Of a DNA stretch of 64,000 nucleotides, positions 19,756 to 29,224 are shown one piece after another. The notes beneath the pieces were generated by a model. It was not told the origin of the DNA, did not search any database, and saw only the letters and a program-made list of their open reading frames with translations. This DNA is from Hydrogenophaga sp. IBVHS2 (GTDB lineage Bacteria > Pseudomonadota > Gammaproteobacteria > Burkholderiales > Burkholderiaceae_C), in assembly GCF_002127215.1 (NCBI RefSeq), contig NZ_NFUT01000003.1, positions 186,001 to 250,000 of the forward strand. The letters run 5' to 3'. How positions within the stretch are numbered: the stretch's first letter is position 1; every line of letters starts with the position of its first letter. Made by a program: the position numbers and the translations under genes.

Positions 19756-20841
19756 TCAGACCAGGCTCTGTTCCAGCCCCTGCTCCAGGATGTCGCGCGG
19801 CAGGTCGATCCCGATGAACACCAGCTTGCTCATGCGCGGTTCGCCCTCGGCCCAGACCGGTCCCAGATCGCTGCCCATGAGCTGGTGCACGCCCTGGAAG
19901 ATCACCTTGCGTTCGGTGCCTTCCATGTGCAGCACGCCCTTGTAGCGCAGCATGCGCGGGCCATAGACCTGCACGATGGCGCCCAGGAAGTCTTCCAGCT
20001 TCTCGGGGCTGAAGGGCCGGGTGGCGCGGTAGACGAAGCTCTTCACGTCGTCGTCGTGGTGGTGGTGATGGCCGTGGCTGTGCCCGTGCTGGTGCGAGGG
20101 GTGGTTGCAGTGCTCGCCGTGCTCGTGGTCATGGTGCTCATGGCCGTGATCGTGGTGATCATGGTCGTGATGGTCGTGGCCGTCGGCCTTCAGGAAGTCC
20201 GGGTCGATCTCCAGCTTGGCATTGAGGTTGAAGCCGCGCAGGTCGAACACCTCGCTCAGGGACACCTCGCCGAAATGCACCGGGCGGATCGGGGCGCGCG
20301 GGTTCATGTGCTTGAGACGGTGGATCAGCGCGTCCACCTCGGCCGGCTCGACCAGGTCGGCCTTGCTGATGAAGATCTGGTCGGCAAAGCCCACCTGGCG
20401 GCGCGCTTCCTGGCGGTCGTTGAGCTGCTGGGCCGCGTGCTTGGCGTCCACCAGGGTCAGGATGGAGTCCAGCAGGTACTGCTCGGCCACCTCGTCGTCC
20501 ATGAAGAAGGTCTGAGCCACCGGGCCCGGATCGGCCAGGCCGGTGGTCTCGATCACCACGCGGTCGAAGTCCAGTTCCCCCTTGCGCTTCTTCTGCGCGA
20601 GGTCCTGCAGGGTGGCGCGCAGGTCGTCGCGGATGGTGCAGCAGATGCAGCCGTTGCTCATCTGGATGATGTTCTCGGTGGTGTCGGCCACCAGGATCTC
20701 GTTGTCGATGTTCTCTTCACCGAACTCGTTCTCGACCACGGCGATCTTCTGGCCGTGGGCTTCGGACAGCACGCGCTTGAGCAGGGTGGTCTTGCCGGAG
20801 CCGAGGAAGCCGGTGAGGATGGTGGCGGGGATCAGGGCCAT
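19756..20841 (-). CDS. COG0523 (CobW/ZigA-type) metal-chaperone GTPase with His-rich loop
   Basis: G3E-family GTPase of the kind linked to zinc or cobalt delivery. The 361 residues show Walker A GFLGSGKTTLL (11-21), VVENEFGE, the metal-binding CICC (65-68), ETTGLADPGP and SKAD (159-162, GTPase base recognition). Between the GTPase and C-terminal domains, residues 222-262 hold 23 histidines plus one cysteine, a likely metal store. The C-terminal CobW domain contains YGPRMLRYKGVLHMEG. Its neighbour is a DksA lacking zinc ligands, a pairing known from zinc-starvation responses; I looked for a Zur-type palindrome upstream and saw none. Substrate metal is not decidable from sequence. Confidence 0.9.
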   Translation of the reverse strand: MALIPATILTGFLGSGKTTLLKRVLSEAHGQKIAVVENEFGEENIDNEILVADTTENIIQMSNGCICCTIRDDLRATLQDLAQKKRKGELDFDRVVIETTGLADPGPVAQTFFMDDEVAEQYLLDSILTLVDAKHAAQQLNDRQEARRQVGFADQIFISKADLVEPAEVDALIHRLKHMNPRAPIRPVHFGEVSLSEVFDLRGFNLNAKLEIDPDFLKADGHDHHDHDHHDHGHEHHDHEHGEHCNHPSHQHGHSHGHHHHHDDDVKSFVYRATRPFSPEKLEDFLGAIVQVYGPRMLRYKGVLHMEGTERKVIFQGVHQLMGSDLGPVWAEGEPRMSKLVFIGIDLPRDILEQGLEQSLV

Positions 20842-20911
20842 GGGAGCGGGTCCGGTTGGGGGTGGGGATCAGGAAGGCGCCGCAGTGTAGTGCAGCGCCA
20901 TGACGGGCGGT

Positions 20912-22096
20912 TCAGGCCTGGCGCATCACCACCAGGCCCTTGAGGTATTCACCTTCTGGAAAGGCCAGGGTCATGGGGTGGTCGGGCGCGCCGCCCAGGC
21001 GCTGCAGGATGGCGCCGTCCACGCCGGCATCGATGCCCGCCGAAGCCACGATCTTGTGGAACAGCTCCACCCCGATGCCGCCCGAACACGAGAAGGTGAA
21101 CAGCACCCCGCCCGGGTTGAGCAGCTTGAGGCCCAGGCGGTTGAGGTCCTTGTAGGCGCGCGCCGCCCGCTCGGCATGGGCCGCCGTGGGCGCCAGCTTG
21201 GGCGGGTCGAGCACGATGGCGTCGAAGCGGCGGCCTTCGTCCAGAAAGCGGCGCAGCGAGGCGTTGACGTCCGCATCCAGAAAGGTGGCGCGCCCGGCGT
21301 CGAAGCCATTGAGGGCCACGTTGGCCGCTGCCTGTGCCAGCGCCGGCCCGGAAGAATCGATGGACATGACCTGCCCTGCCCCGCCGGCCAGTGCCGCCAC
21401 GGTGAAGCCACCGGTGTAGCTGAAGCAGTTGAGCACCTCCCGGCAGCCCAGGCGCTGCACATGCTCCCGGAAGACGCCGCGGCTGTCGCGCTGGTCCAGG
21501 TAATAGCCGGTCTTGTGGCCCTGGGCAATGTCCAGGCCCAGGCGCCAGCCATGTTCCTGCAGCTCGAAGGCGGTGGGACCGTCCCCGCGCAGCCAGCCAG
21601 TGGCGGGCTGCAGGCCGTCGAGCTCGCGGCTGCTGGTGTCCGACCGCTCGTACAGGCGCGGGCAGCCGGTGAGTTCGATGAGCGCATCGGCGATGACGTC
21701 CTTCCAGCGCTCCACGCCGCAGGCGGTGAACTGGGCCACCAGGGTGTCGCCATAACGGTCGACGATCAGCCCCGGCAGGCCGTCGGACTCGCCGTGCACC
21801 AGCCGCACGCCGTTGCTGGCGATGCCCAGCCGGTCGCGCAGGGCCAGGGACCGCTGCAGGGTGGCGCGGAAGAAGCCGGCATCGATGCGGGTGGCCTGGT
21901 CGAAGCTCCAGGCCCGCACCCGGATGCGGCTCTCGGGTGAACACGCGCCCCAGGCCAGGAACTGGCCGTCGTGGCTGTCCACCCGCACGGTTTCGCCAGC
22001 GTCGGCATTGCCCCTGGCGATGGCGCCGTCGAACACCCAGGGGTGGCGGCGCAGCAGCGAACGTTCCTTGCCAGGCTTGAGGCGGATGACCTTCAT
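20912..22096 (-). CDS. rlmI: RlmI-like 23S rRNA (cytosine-C5) methyltransferase
   Basis: Class I rRNA methyltransferase, probably for C1962 of 23S rRNA. The 394-residue protein begins MKVIRLKPGKERSLLRRHPWV, a PUA domain that binds RNA, followed by an EEHEE-like linker and the SAM domain with VLNCFSYTGGFTVAALAGGA (motif I), DPPKLAPT (motif IV) and TFSCSGGIG, whose cysteine is the expected catalytic residue. The start overlaps the stop of the upstream DsrE-like gene by ATGA. RlmI is the closest named family; other COG1092 members are possible. Confidence 0.85.
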   Translation of the reverse strand: MKVIRLKPGKERSLLRRHPWVFDGAIARGNADAGETVRVDSHDGQFLAWGACSPESRIRVRAWSFDQATRIDAGFFRATLQRSLALRDRLGIASNGVRLVHGESDGLPGLIVDRYGDTLVAQFTACGVERWKDVIADALIELTGCPRLYERSDTSSRELDGLQPATGWLRGDGPTAFELQEHGWRLGLDIAQGHKTGYYLDQRDSRGVFREHVQRLGCREVLNCFSYTGGFTVAALAGGAGQVMSIDSSGPALAQAAANVALNGFDAGRATFLDADVNASLRRFLDEGRRFDAIVLDPPKLAPTAAHAERAARAYKDLNRLGLKLLNPGGVLFTFSCSGGIGVELFHKIVASAGIDAGVDGAILQRLGGAPDHPMTLAFPEGEYLKGLVVMRQA

Positions 22097-22542
22097 GGGC
22101 GCAGGTACACGAAACCCTCGCGCGCCTGCAGCCGGGCCACCTCGGCCACGCCGGAGGGCACCACGGTGGCCTCCATGGCCAGCTTCGCTGCATCGATCTT
22201 GCGCGAGACCAGCGTGTTGTTGCACACCCGGAACTCCACACCCTTGTTGGCCAGATCGGCAATGGAGCCGGCAAAGGGCTGGTCCATCTGGTTGGTGGCG
22301 CCCTGCAGCAGGAAGTCGATGCCCAGGCCGTGGGTCACCACCACGATGCGGGCCTTGGGGTCGGCGGCGAGGTGGTTGCGGATGTTGCCGATGGCTCGCG
22401 AGGCCTGGGGAATGCCTTCGCTGAGGTGGTAGACCACCTTGATGGGGGCATCGGCGGCAGGGGGCGTCTGGGCCAGGGCGGCCAGGGGCAGCAGGGCCAG
22501 ACTCAGGGCGGAGACGGCCAGCTGGCGGCGGGAGCGGTTCAT
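22093..22542 (-). CDS. Exported DsrE/F-like protein
   Basis: A 149-residue protein with an N-terminal signal (MNRSRRQLAVSALSLALLPLAALAQ); the SRRQL pair resembles a twin-arginine motif, though a Sec signal is possible. The mature part (KVVYHLSEG, IRNHLAADPKARIVVVTHG, GVEFRVCNNTL) fits the DsrE/DsrF-like fold found in sulfur-relay proteins, with one cysteine at CNNTL. Exact role unknown; family members in the periplasm are uncharacterised. It is translationally linked to xerC upstream and rlmI downstream by ATGA overlaps. Confidence 0.75.
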   Translation of the reverse strand: MNRSRRQLAVSALSLALLPLAALAQTPPAADAPIKVVYHLSEGIPQASRAIGNIRNHLAADPKARIVVVTHGLGIDFLLQGATNQMDQPFAGSIADLANKGVEFRVCNNTLVSRKIDAAKLAMEATVVPSGVAEVARLQAREGFVYLRP

Positions 22543-23513
22543 GGGGATTCCTTGTCGTCGGGAACGGAGGGGATCGGGGTCCGCGCCTGGGCACGGGGAT
22601 GGGCCGCGTCGTACACGCGGGCCAGGTGCTGGAAATCGAGGCGGGTGTAGACCTGGGTGGTGCCGATGTTGGCATGGCCGAGCAGCTCCTGCACCGCGCG
22701 CAGGTCGCCGCTGGACTGCAGCAGGTGGCTGGCGAACGAATGGCGCAGCATGTGCGGATGCACCGGCACCGACAGACCGGCCTGCATCGAGCGGCGGCGC
22801 AAGCGCTGCCGGATGTGCTGGGGCGTGAGCCGCGTGCCGCGCTGGCCGATGAACAGCGCCGGATCGTCCCTGGCCCAGAGCGGGCGCTGCTCCAGCCAGC
22901 GCGCCAGGGCCTCCAGCGCGGCGCGGCCCACCGGCACGCTGCGCCGGCGCGAGCCCTTGCCCAGCACGTGGGCTTCGGCGGCCTGGATGTCGATCCAGCC
23001 CCGGGCGGCCGGCCCGGCGTTCACGTCCAGCCCCACCAGCTCGCCGATGCGCAGACCGCAGCCATACAGCAGCTCGGTGATGCAGGCGTCGCGCGCTTCC
23101 AGACCCGGATCGTCGTCGGACTGCACATGCTCGGCCAGCCGCACCGCGTCGTCCACCGCCAGCGCCTTGGGCAGGGGCTTGCCGGCCTTGGGGGCGCGCA
23201 CACCCTGCACCGGGTGGTGATCGACCAGGCCCTGGCGGCCCATCCAGGTGTAGAGGCCGCGCCAGCCCGAGAGGATGAGCGCAATGCCCCGGGCGCTGCG
23301 GCCGCTGCTGTGCATGGACGCGATCCAGCGCCGGATGTGGGGCGGCTGCACCGACTTCAGACCCACGCCGGCTTCTTGAGCGAACCGCTGCAGGCGCTGC
23401 AGATCGAGCGTGTAGAGCGCCACGGTGCGCTCGGCCAGCCGCTTTTCCACCCGCACATGGTCCAGGTAGGCCTGGACCAGGGCAGCGTCGTCGGCCGGCG
23501 CGGCGGGCTGCAT
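22539..23513 (-). CDS. xerC: Tyrosine recombinase XerC
   Basis: Site-specific recombinase that with XerD resolves chromosome dimers at dif. The 324 residues have an N-terminal SAM-like core-binding domain (about 10-95) and a C-terminal catalytic domain with Arg in GCGLRIGEL, Lys in LGKGSRRRSVP, HPHMLRHSFASHL (HxxR), the second His in ELLGHANIGTTQ and nucleophile Tyr in VYTRL. The order dapF-DUF484-xerC is the conserved proteobacterial arrangement, which favours XerC over a phage integrase. The C-terminus is ~25 residues longer than usual. Confidence 0.93.
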   Translation of the reverse strand: MQPAAPADDAALVQAYLDHVRVEKRLAERTVALYTLDLQRLQRFAQEAGVGLKSVQPPHIRRWIASMHSSGRSARGIALILSGWRGLYTWMGRQGLVDHHPVQGVRAPKAGKPLPKALAVDDAVRLAEHVQSDDDPGLEARDACITELLYGCGLRIGELVGLDVNAGPAARGWIDIQAAEAHVLGKGSRRRSVPVGRAALEALARWLEQRPLWARDDPALFIGQRGTRLTPQHIRQRLRRRSMQAGLSVPVHPHMLRHSFASHLLQSSGDLRAVQELLGHANIGTTQVYTRLDFQHLARVYDAAHPRAQARTPIPSVPDDKESP

Positions 23514-23515
23514 GC

Positions 23516-24217
23516 TCAGTGGACCACCGCCGGCACCACCGGACGCAGGCGGGCGAAGGCCGCGCTGGTGAGCTCGCCGATGCGCTCCAGGAAATCGGTG
23601 CCCATGTCGGCCGCAAAGCGCTGCGGGTCGGACGAGGCCAGCACCAGCAGACCGAAAGCCTCCGGCGCGGCGCCGGCGCGCAGCGGAATCAGGGCCAGCG
23701 ACTGCACCGTGGCCGGATCGTCCAGCCAGCGGGCGGCCTCCAGGCCGGGGTTGCCGCCGCAGTAGGGCAGCGAGAGCGATGACGCAAAGGCCTTCACATC
23801 GTCGCTGGCACCGCTGGCCCAGGTCTCGGCGGCGAACGGTGCGTCCACCCCCCAGACCTTGACGGCCACCTGGGGCACCAGGAACAGCCGGGCCAGCTCC
23901 CGCGTGGCCACCACCGGCAGATCGCGCGCCTCACGGGTGAGCAGCAGCTCGCGGGTCCAGCGCTGCAGGCGGTCGGCGATCACGGTGTTTTCCTGGCCGT
24001 GGCGGATCATCTCGGCCGCCCGCAGTTCCAGGCCCCGGATCTTCTCGCGCAGCATCTCGGCCTGCCGCTCCTGCAGGCTGACCGCCCGCTGGCCATGCGG
24101 GCTGGTGAGCTGCACCGCCGCCAGCAGGCTGGCATGGCGCTCGAAGAAGTCGGGCGTGTTGGCCAGGTAGTTGGCGATGTCGTCTTCGGTGATGGGGGGG
24201 ATGGCGTCGGGTTTCAT
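23516..24217 (-). CDS. DUF484 family protein
   Basis: A 233-residue protein with a helical N-terminus (ITEDDIANYLANTPDFFERHASLL, then ERQAEMLREKIRGLELRAAEMI, likely coiled coil) and a C-terminal GAF-like region. These are hallmarks of DUF484, which lies between dapF and xerC in many proteobacteria. No catalytic residues are evident; function is unknown. The stop lies two bases before xerC and the start six bases after dapF, so the three genes are one transcription unit. Confidence 0.88.
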   Translation of the reverse strand: MKPDAIPPITEDDIANYLANTPDFFERHASLLAAVQLTSPHGQRAVSLQERQAEMLREKIRGLELRAAEMIRHGQENTVIADRLQRWTRELLLTREARDLPVVATRELARLFLVPQVAVKVWGVDAPFAAETWASGASDDVKAFASSLSLPYCGGNPGLEAARWLDDPATVQSLALIPLRAGAAPEAFGLLVLASSDPQRFAADMGTDFLERIGELTSAAFARLRPVVPAVVH

Positions 24218-24222
24218 GGTGT

Positions 24223-25095
24223 TCAGGACAGATCGGGCACGTCCACCGTGCCCTCGAAAACGGAGGTGGCCGGGCCGGTCATCATGACCGGCGCATCCAG
24301 CCGTTGCCGACCGGGCCATTCGATGGTGAGCACCCCGCCCCGGGTGTGCACGTCCACCCGGGCATCGAGCCAGCCCAGACGGATGCCCGCCACCACCGCC
24401 GCGCAGGCGCCGGTGCCGCAGGCCAGGGTCTCGCCGGCGCCGCGCTCGAACACCCGAAGGCGCACGGTGGAGCGGTCCAGCACCTGCAGGAAGCCCACGT
24501 TCACCCGGGCCGGAAAGCGGGGATGGCGCTCGATCTGCGGGCCCCATTCGAGCACCGGAGCGGTGTCCACATCATCCACCCGCAACACCGCGTGCGGGTT
24601 GCCCATGGAGACCACGGCCACGCCGGCCTGTCCGCCGGCCACGTCGATCGGCCAAGGCTGGTAGATGTCGGGGGCCTGCGGGGCGAGGCCCGAGGCATCG
24701 AAGGGAATGCGCTCCGGCGCGAACACCGGCGCGCCCATGTCGACCGTCACCCGGCCATCCGGCAGGCGCAGCAGGCTGATCTCGCCCTGCTTCACCTTGA
24801 CCCGCAGCGGGTTGCGCTCGCTCAGACCGTGGTCGTGCACATACCGCACGAAGCAGCGGGCGCCGTTGCCGCAGTGCTCCACCTCGCCGCCGTCGCTGTT
24901 GTGGATGACGTATTCGAAATCCAGACCCGGCCCCGGCGAGGGCCGCACGGTCAGGATCTGGTCGGCGCCCACGCCGAAGTGGCGGTCGGCGAGCCAGCGG
25001 TACTGGGCCGCCGTCAGGCCCAGGCGGCCCCGGGTTTCGTCGAGCACCACGAAGTCGTTGCCCGCGCCCTGCATCTTGGTGAAGCGGATCTGCAT
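24223..25095 (-). CDS. dapF: Diaminopimelate epimerase
   Basis: Cofactor-free epimerase converting LL- to meso-diaminopimelate for lysine and peptidoglycan. The 290-residue protein contains [15 protein letters not shown] at the start and the two active-site cysteines in [10 protein letters not shown] and [10 protein letters not shown], the thiolate pair that removes and donates the alpha proton. SMGNPHAV and ERGAGET also match. The start at 25095 is the only ATG before the conserved N-terminus. It is the first gene of the dapF-DUF484-xerC unit; a 65-base gap separates it from a divergent NUDIX/MBL gene. Confidence 0.97.
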   Translation of the reverse strand: MQIRFTKMQGAGNDFVVLDETRGRLGLTAAQYRWLADRHFGVGADQILTVRPSPGPGLDFEYVIHNSDGGEVEHCGNGARCFVRYVHDHGLSERNPLRVKVKQGEISLLRLPDGRVTVDMGAPVFAPERIPFDASGLAPQAPDIYQPWPIDVAGGQAGVAVVSMGNPHAVLRVDDVDTAPVLEWGPQIERHPRFPARVNVGFLQVLDRSTVRLRVFERGAGETLACGTGACAAVVAGIRLGWLDARVDVHTRGGVLTIEWPGRQRLDAPVMMTGPATSVFEGTVDVPDLS

Positions 25096-25160
25096 CGCGC
25101 CATTATCGGCGCTCGCCCCGGCGACAGGGCACGGACGGCGCGTTCCCGCACAATGCCCGC

Positions 25161-26882
25161 ATGGTCCGCCCCACCCAGCTCCTGCACCCCGCCCGCAGTC
25201 CCGCCCCGCTGCGCCCTGCCGCCACCGTGCTGCTGCTGCGCGACAGCGCCGATCCGGCACGCCCCGGCATCGAGGTGCTCATGACGCGCCGCTCCATGAC
25301 CGCCAGCTTCGCGCCCGGGGCCTATGTGTTTCCGGGCGGCGGCATCGATGCCGCCGACCGCCAGAGCTTCGACGTGGCCAGCCGCCGTCCCACCCAGGAC
25401 GACACCGCGCTCACCCAGGCCATCGCCGCCATCCGCGAGAGCTTCGAGGAACTCGGTGTGCTGCTGGCCCGCCGGGCCGACGGATCCCCGACCGACGACA
25501 GCGACATCGCCCTGCTGGACCGCCAGCGGCCGCTGCCCGAGCAATGCCGTGACCGCGGCCTGACCCTGGACGCTGCCAGCGTCTTCGTGCTGGCGCACTG
25601 GATCACCGACCGCGACCTGCCGCGGCGTTTCGACGTGCCCTTCCTGGTGGCGCGCATGCCCGAAGGCCAGCAACCGGTGGCCGACGAATCGGAGCAGTTC
25701 GAGCCGGTCTGGGTGCGGCCGCAGGACGCGCTGGAACGGCACGCGGCCGGGCAGTTCTTCATCATCTTCCCCACCATCCGCACCCTGGAGCGGCTGCAGC
25801 ACCATGCCAGCGTGCAGTCGGTGCTGGACGCCTGCGTGGTCGACGACCGGCCGCTGTGGACCAGCTGCCCGCGCGCCGGCTTCGTCAACGGGCGCGAGTC
25901 GCGCCACATGGAACACGAAGCCCCGTTCGGCGAACTGGCACTGGTGACACCGGACGGGCGCATTGCCCACCACCTGGACTGGCAGTCCGAGCAACCCGTG
26001 GCGCTGCTGCGCAACGTGATGCGGCTGACCGCGCCCAACCCCGGCTTCATGACCGGCCCGGGCACCAACAGCTACATCGTGGGCGACCCGGCCACGGGCT
26101 ATGTGGTGATCGACCCGGGGCCGGACGAGCCCGAACACATCGACCGGCTCTGGCGGGCCACCGGCGGCGCGCTGCGCGCCATCGTCTGCACCCATTCCCA
26201 CCCCGACCACTCGCCCGGCGCACCCCGCCTGCAGGCCCTGTGCACCCAGGCCGGGCTGCAGACGCCGCCGGTGCTGGGCCTGCCCAGCGGACCCACGGCC
26301 CGGGCCAACAGCCACTTCGTGCCCGACCGCACGCTGGCCGACGGAGAGCTGATCGAGCTGGTGGGCGTGGACGGTGACACCACCGTCAGCCACACGCTGG
26401 AGGTCATCCACACACCCGGGCATGCGGCCAACCACCTGTGCCTGGCGCTGGTGGAAGACGGCCTGCTGTTCTCGGGCGACCACATCCTCAACGGCAGCAC
26501 CACGGTCATCGACCCGCCCGACGGCAACATGGACGCCTACCTGAACTCGCTCGACCGGCTGGACCAGGCCTGCGAGCGGCACGGCATCGAGTTCATCCTG
26601 CCAGCCCATGGCTACGTGCTGGGCGACCTGCGCCGCAGCGCCGACCACCCCAGTGCCCCGGCCGAGGGTGGCGCCCGGGTGGCGATCCGCCAGCTCAAGG
26701 CGCACCGGCTGGCGCGCGAAGCCAAGATCGCCCGCGCCATGCAGGCCCGCCCCGACGGCACCCCGGACGACTGGGTGCCGCTGGCCTACGACGACGTGCC
26801 CGAGCGCCTGTGGCCGGTGGCCCGCCGCTCGCTGCTGGCCCATGTGGAGCGCATCCGGAGCCTGGGCGGGTTCGACGCATGA
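25161..26882 (+). CDS. NUDIX hydrolase / metallo-beta-lactamase fusion protein
   Basis: A 573-residue cytoplasmic fusion. Residues ~20-250 form a NUDIX domain: [13 protein letters not shown] followed, after a short insert, by [12 protein letters not shown], matching the RExxEE core of the Nudix box. Residues ~285-510 form a metallo-beta-lactamase fold hydrolase with [11 protein letters not shown] (HxHxDH), [16 protein letters not shown] and PAHGY, so all metal ligands appear present, closest to the LACTB2/RNase-Z-like group. The substrate is not known; a coupled hydrolysis of nucleotide or acyl-CoA conjugates is conceivable. It is divergent from dapF and its stop lies nine bases from the 3' end of rnpB on the other strand. 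Confidence 0.88.
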   Translation: MVRPTQLLHPARSPAPLRPAATVLLLRDSADPARPGIEVLMTRRSMTASFAPGAYVFPGGGIDAADRQSFDVASRRPTQDDTALTQAIAAIRESFEELGVLLARRADGSPTDDSDIALLDRQRPLPEQCRDRGLTLDAASVFVLAHWITDRDLPRRFDVPFLVARMPEGQQPVADESEQFEPVWVRPQDALERHAAGQFFIIFPTIRTLERLQHHASVQSVLDACVVDDRPLWTSCPRAGFVNGRESRHMEHEAPFGELALVTPDGRIAHHLDWQSEQPVALLRNVMRLTAPNPGFMTGPGTNSYIVGDPATGYVVIDPGPDEPEHIDRLWRATGGALRAIVCTHSHPDHSPGAPRLQALCTQAGLQTPPVLGLPSGPTARANSHFVPDRTLADGELIELVGVDGDTTVSHTLEVIHTPGHAANHLCLALVEDGLLFSGDHILNGSTTVIDPPDGNMDAYLNSLDRLDQACERHGIEFILPAHGYVLGDLRRSADHPSAPAEGGARVAIRQLKAHRLAREAKIARAMQARPDGTPDDWVPLAYDDVPERLWPVARRSLLAHVERIRSLGGFDA

Positions 26883-26891
26883 ATAAGTTGT

Positions 26892-27237
26892 GGAGCGCGC
26901 CTGTAAGCCGGATTCTGTGCACCCCGGTTGCCCGGGGCGTGACCGCCATTCATCTGGGCCGGGGGTTGCCCACCCGGCTCGGTGCTACCTACCCGCCAGC
27001 TCAGCGGAACCACCTCGACGCTGGCCTATTTGGTATTGCTGCGCGCAGAGATTGCCCGTTTCACCCGAACTGAATCGGCTCGTCTCTGTTGCTCTGATCC
27101 TCACCTTGGGGCCGCCCGGGTTGCCCCGGCCGGCCTTTCGGTGGAGAGGTGTTACCTCCTGCGCTGTCCTGTGCAGTCCGGACGTTCCTCCAGCACACCC
27201 TTTCGGGCCTTGTGCCAGCGGCGGTCCGGCGCGCTCC
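26892..27237 (-). ncRNA. rnpB: RNase P RNA (type A)
   Basis: About 346 bases on the minus strand. The ends pair as P1 (GGAGCGCGCC with GGCGCGCTCC). Conserved core strings are present in order: GAGGAACGTCCGGACTGCAC after the first helices, ACAGAGACGAGCCG, GGTGAAACGGGCAATCTC, GGTAGGTAGCACCGAG and, near the 3' end, ACAGAATCCGGCTTACAGG. This order is the standard bacterial type A RNase P RNA. Exact 5' and 3' ends are set from the P1 helix. Open frames seen across this stretch are not genes. Confidence 0.95.
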
Positions 27238-27245
27238 ACCCCGGT

Positions 27246-27251
27246 ATTATC
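27246..27251 (-). promoter_or_regulatory. rnpB -10 box
   Basis: GATAAT (minus strand, 27251-27246) differs from TATAAT at one base and ends nine bases before the 5' end of rnpB. No good -35 hexamer is visible in the very GC-rich sequence upstream. Confidence 0.6.
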
Positions 27252-27305
27252 GGCGCCTCCCGCGCCAGTCCGGCGCGCGCCTGCTTGATCGCCACAAGCC
27301 GCCCC

Positions 27306-29129
27306 ATGATCCGCATCGCCGAACTCAAGTTGCCCCTGGCCGAGGTCCCGTTCGAGACCCGCCGCGCCGCCGACGCCCCCACCGAAACCGACGCCGACCG
27401 CGCCCCGCCGCCGCACCCCGAGGCCGCGCTGCGCCGGCTGGCCGCCGAAGCCCTGGGGCTGCATGCCGCACAGATCGCCGACCTGCAGGTCTTCAAGCGC
27501 AGCTTCGACGCCCGCAAGGCCGACCTGCGGGCGGTCTACATCGTCGACATCAGCCTGGCCGATCCGGCGCAGGAGGCGCCTCTGCTGGCCCGCCATGCCG
27601 GCCACCCGCACATCACGCCCACCCCCGACATGGCCTGGACCCCGCCGGTGCAGGCGCCGGCCACTTGGCCCGCGCGCGAGGAAGAGCGGCCGGTGGTCAT
27701 CGGCCTGGGCCCCTGCGGCCTGTTCGCGGCCCTCGCCCTGGCGCAGATGGGCCTCAAGCCCATCGTGCTGGAGCGTGGCCGGCCGGTTCGCCAGCGCACC
27801 AAGGACACCTGGGGCCTGTGGCGCAAGAAGGTGCTCAACCCGCAGAGCAACGTGCAGTACGGCGAGGGCGGCGCCGGGCTGTTCTCGGACGGCAAGCTCT
27901 ACAGCCAGATCAAGGACCCGCGCTACCTGGGCCGCAAGGTCATGCACGAGTTCGTGGAAGCCGGAGCGCCGCCCGAGATCCTGTACATGGCCCACCCGCA
28001 CATCGGCACCTTCAAGCTGGTCAAGGTGGTGGAAACCATGCGCGAGAAGATCACCGCGCTGGGTGGCGAGATCCGTTTCGAGCACCAGGTGACCGGCGCC
28101 CGCTTCGAGCCCGCAGACGACGGCCACCAGCGTCTGGCCGGTCTGCAGGTGCTGCAGCTGGCCACCGGACAGACCCTGGACATGCCGGTGCGCCATGCGG
28201 TGCTGGCCCTGGGCCACAGCTCGCGCGACACCTTTGCCTGGCTGTGGGACGCCGGCGTCTTCATGGAGGCCAAGCCGTTCTCGGTGGGATTCCGCATCGA
28301 ACACCCGCAAAGCGTGATCGACCGCGCCCGCTGGGGCCGCCATGCCGGCCACCCGCTGCTGGGTGCGGCCGACTACAAGCTGGTGCACCATGCCGCCAAC
28401 GGGCGCGCGGTCTACAGCTTCTGCATGTGCCCGGGCGGCACCGTGGTCGCGGCCACCAGCGAGCCGGGCCGCGTGGTCACCAACGGCATGAGCCAGTACT
28501 CGCGCGCCGAGCGCAATGCCAACGCCGGCATGGTGGTGGGCATTGACCCAACCGACTTTCCGCAGAACTTCCCCGACGACCTGCCCCTGTGGACGGCCGC
28601 CTTCGGCGACACCGACGGGCCGCGCTACGCCGACCAGGCCCGCGCGCTGCGCCAGCAGGGCCAGCACCACCCGCTGGCCGGCGTGGTGCTGCAGCGCCAG
28701 CTGGAAGCCCGGGCCTTCGAGCTCGGCGGCGGCACCTACGACGCCCCGGCCCAACGGGTGGAAGACTTTCTGGCGGCGCGGCCCAGCACCGCGCTGGGCG
28801 AGGTGCAGCCGTCCTACAAGCCCGGCGTGCACCTGACCGACCTGGCCGCCGCCCTGCCCGCCTATGCCATCGACGCCATGCGCGAGGCCCTGCCGGTGTT
28901 CGGCCGAAAGATCCGCGGCTACGACATGCCCGATGCCTTGCTCACCGGCGTGGAGACCCGCACCTCAGCCCCGCTGCGCATCACCCGGGGCGAGGACTTC
29001 CAGAGCCTCAACACCATCGGCCTGTACCCGGCCGGGGAAGGCGCCGGTTACGCCGGCGGCATCCTCTCGGCGGGGGTGGACGGGATCAAGGTGGCCGAAG
29101 CGGTGGGGCGAGCGGTCGTCACCGGGTGA
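27306..29129 (+). CDS. FAD-dependent oxidoreductase (COG2509 family)
   Basis: A 607-residue cytoplasmic flavoprotein. It has an N-terminal ~115-residue domain, the FAD Rossmann motif VVIGLGPCGLFAALALAQ at about residues 130-147, LERGRPVRQRTKDTW, a conserved GEGGAGLFSDGKLYS, and the C-terminal FAD contact LYPAGEGAGYAGGILSAGVDG. These are the marks of the COG2509 'uncharacterised FAD-dependent dehydrogenase' group, whose substrate is unknown. The ATG at 27306 is chosen because upstream sequence belongs to the rnpB promoter region on the opposite strand. Confidence 0.88.
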   Translation: MIRIAELKLPLAEVPFETRRAADAPTETDADRAPPPHPEAALRRLAAEALGLHAAQIADLQVFKRSFDARKADLRAVYIVDISLADPAQEAPLLARHAGHPHITPTPDMAWTPPVQAPATWPAREEERPVVIGLGPCGLFAALALAQMGLKPIVLERGRPVRQRTKDTWGLWRKKVLNPQSNVQYGEGGAGLFSDGKLYSQIKDPRYLGRKVMHEFVEAGAPPEILYMAHPHIGTFKLVKVVETMREKITALGGEIRFEHQVTGARFEPADDGHQRLAGLQVLQLATGQTLDMPVRHAVLALGHSSRDTFAWLWDAGVFMEAKPFSVGFRIEHPQSVIDRARWGRHAGHPLLGAADYKLVHHAANGRAVYSFCMCPGGTVVAATSEPGRVVTNGMSQYSRAERNANAGMVVGIDPTDFPQNFPDDLPLWTAAFGDTDGPRYADQARALRQQGQHHPLAGVVLQRQLEARAFELGGGTYDAPAQRVEDFLAARPSTALGEVQPSYKPGVHLTDLAAALPAYAIDAMREALPVFGRKIRGYDMPDALLTGVETRTSAPLRITRGEDFQSLNTIGLYPAGEGAGYAGGILSAGVDGIKVAEAVGRAVVTG

Positions 29130-29224
29130 AGCAAGTCCCGCAAATGCCTGATTTCTTTACAAGGCAGCCACACGTCCACACCCGGTTTGCGGCAGCATAT
29201 GCCGATCCGTTCAAGGAGTTCGCC

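Noticed and set aside
20842-20911. Zur operator upstream of the COG0523 GTPase
   Set aside because: No palindrome resembling a Zur box is visible in the short gap.
22539-23513. XerC gene as a phage integrase marking an island
   Set aside because: The dapF-DUF484-xerC order is the conserved chromosomal arrangement, and no attachment repeats or phage genes are near.
26982-27305. Plus-strand extension of the FAD oxidoreductase to 26982
   Set aside because: It would run through rnpB; the conserved protein begins at the ATG at 27306.
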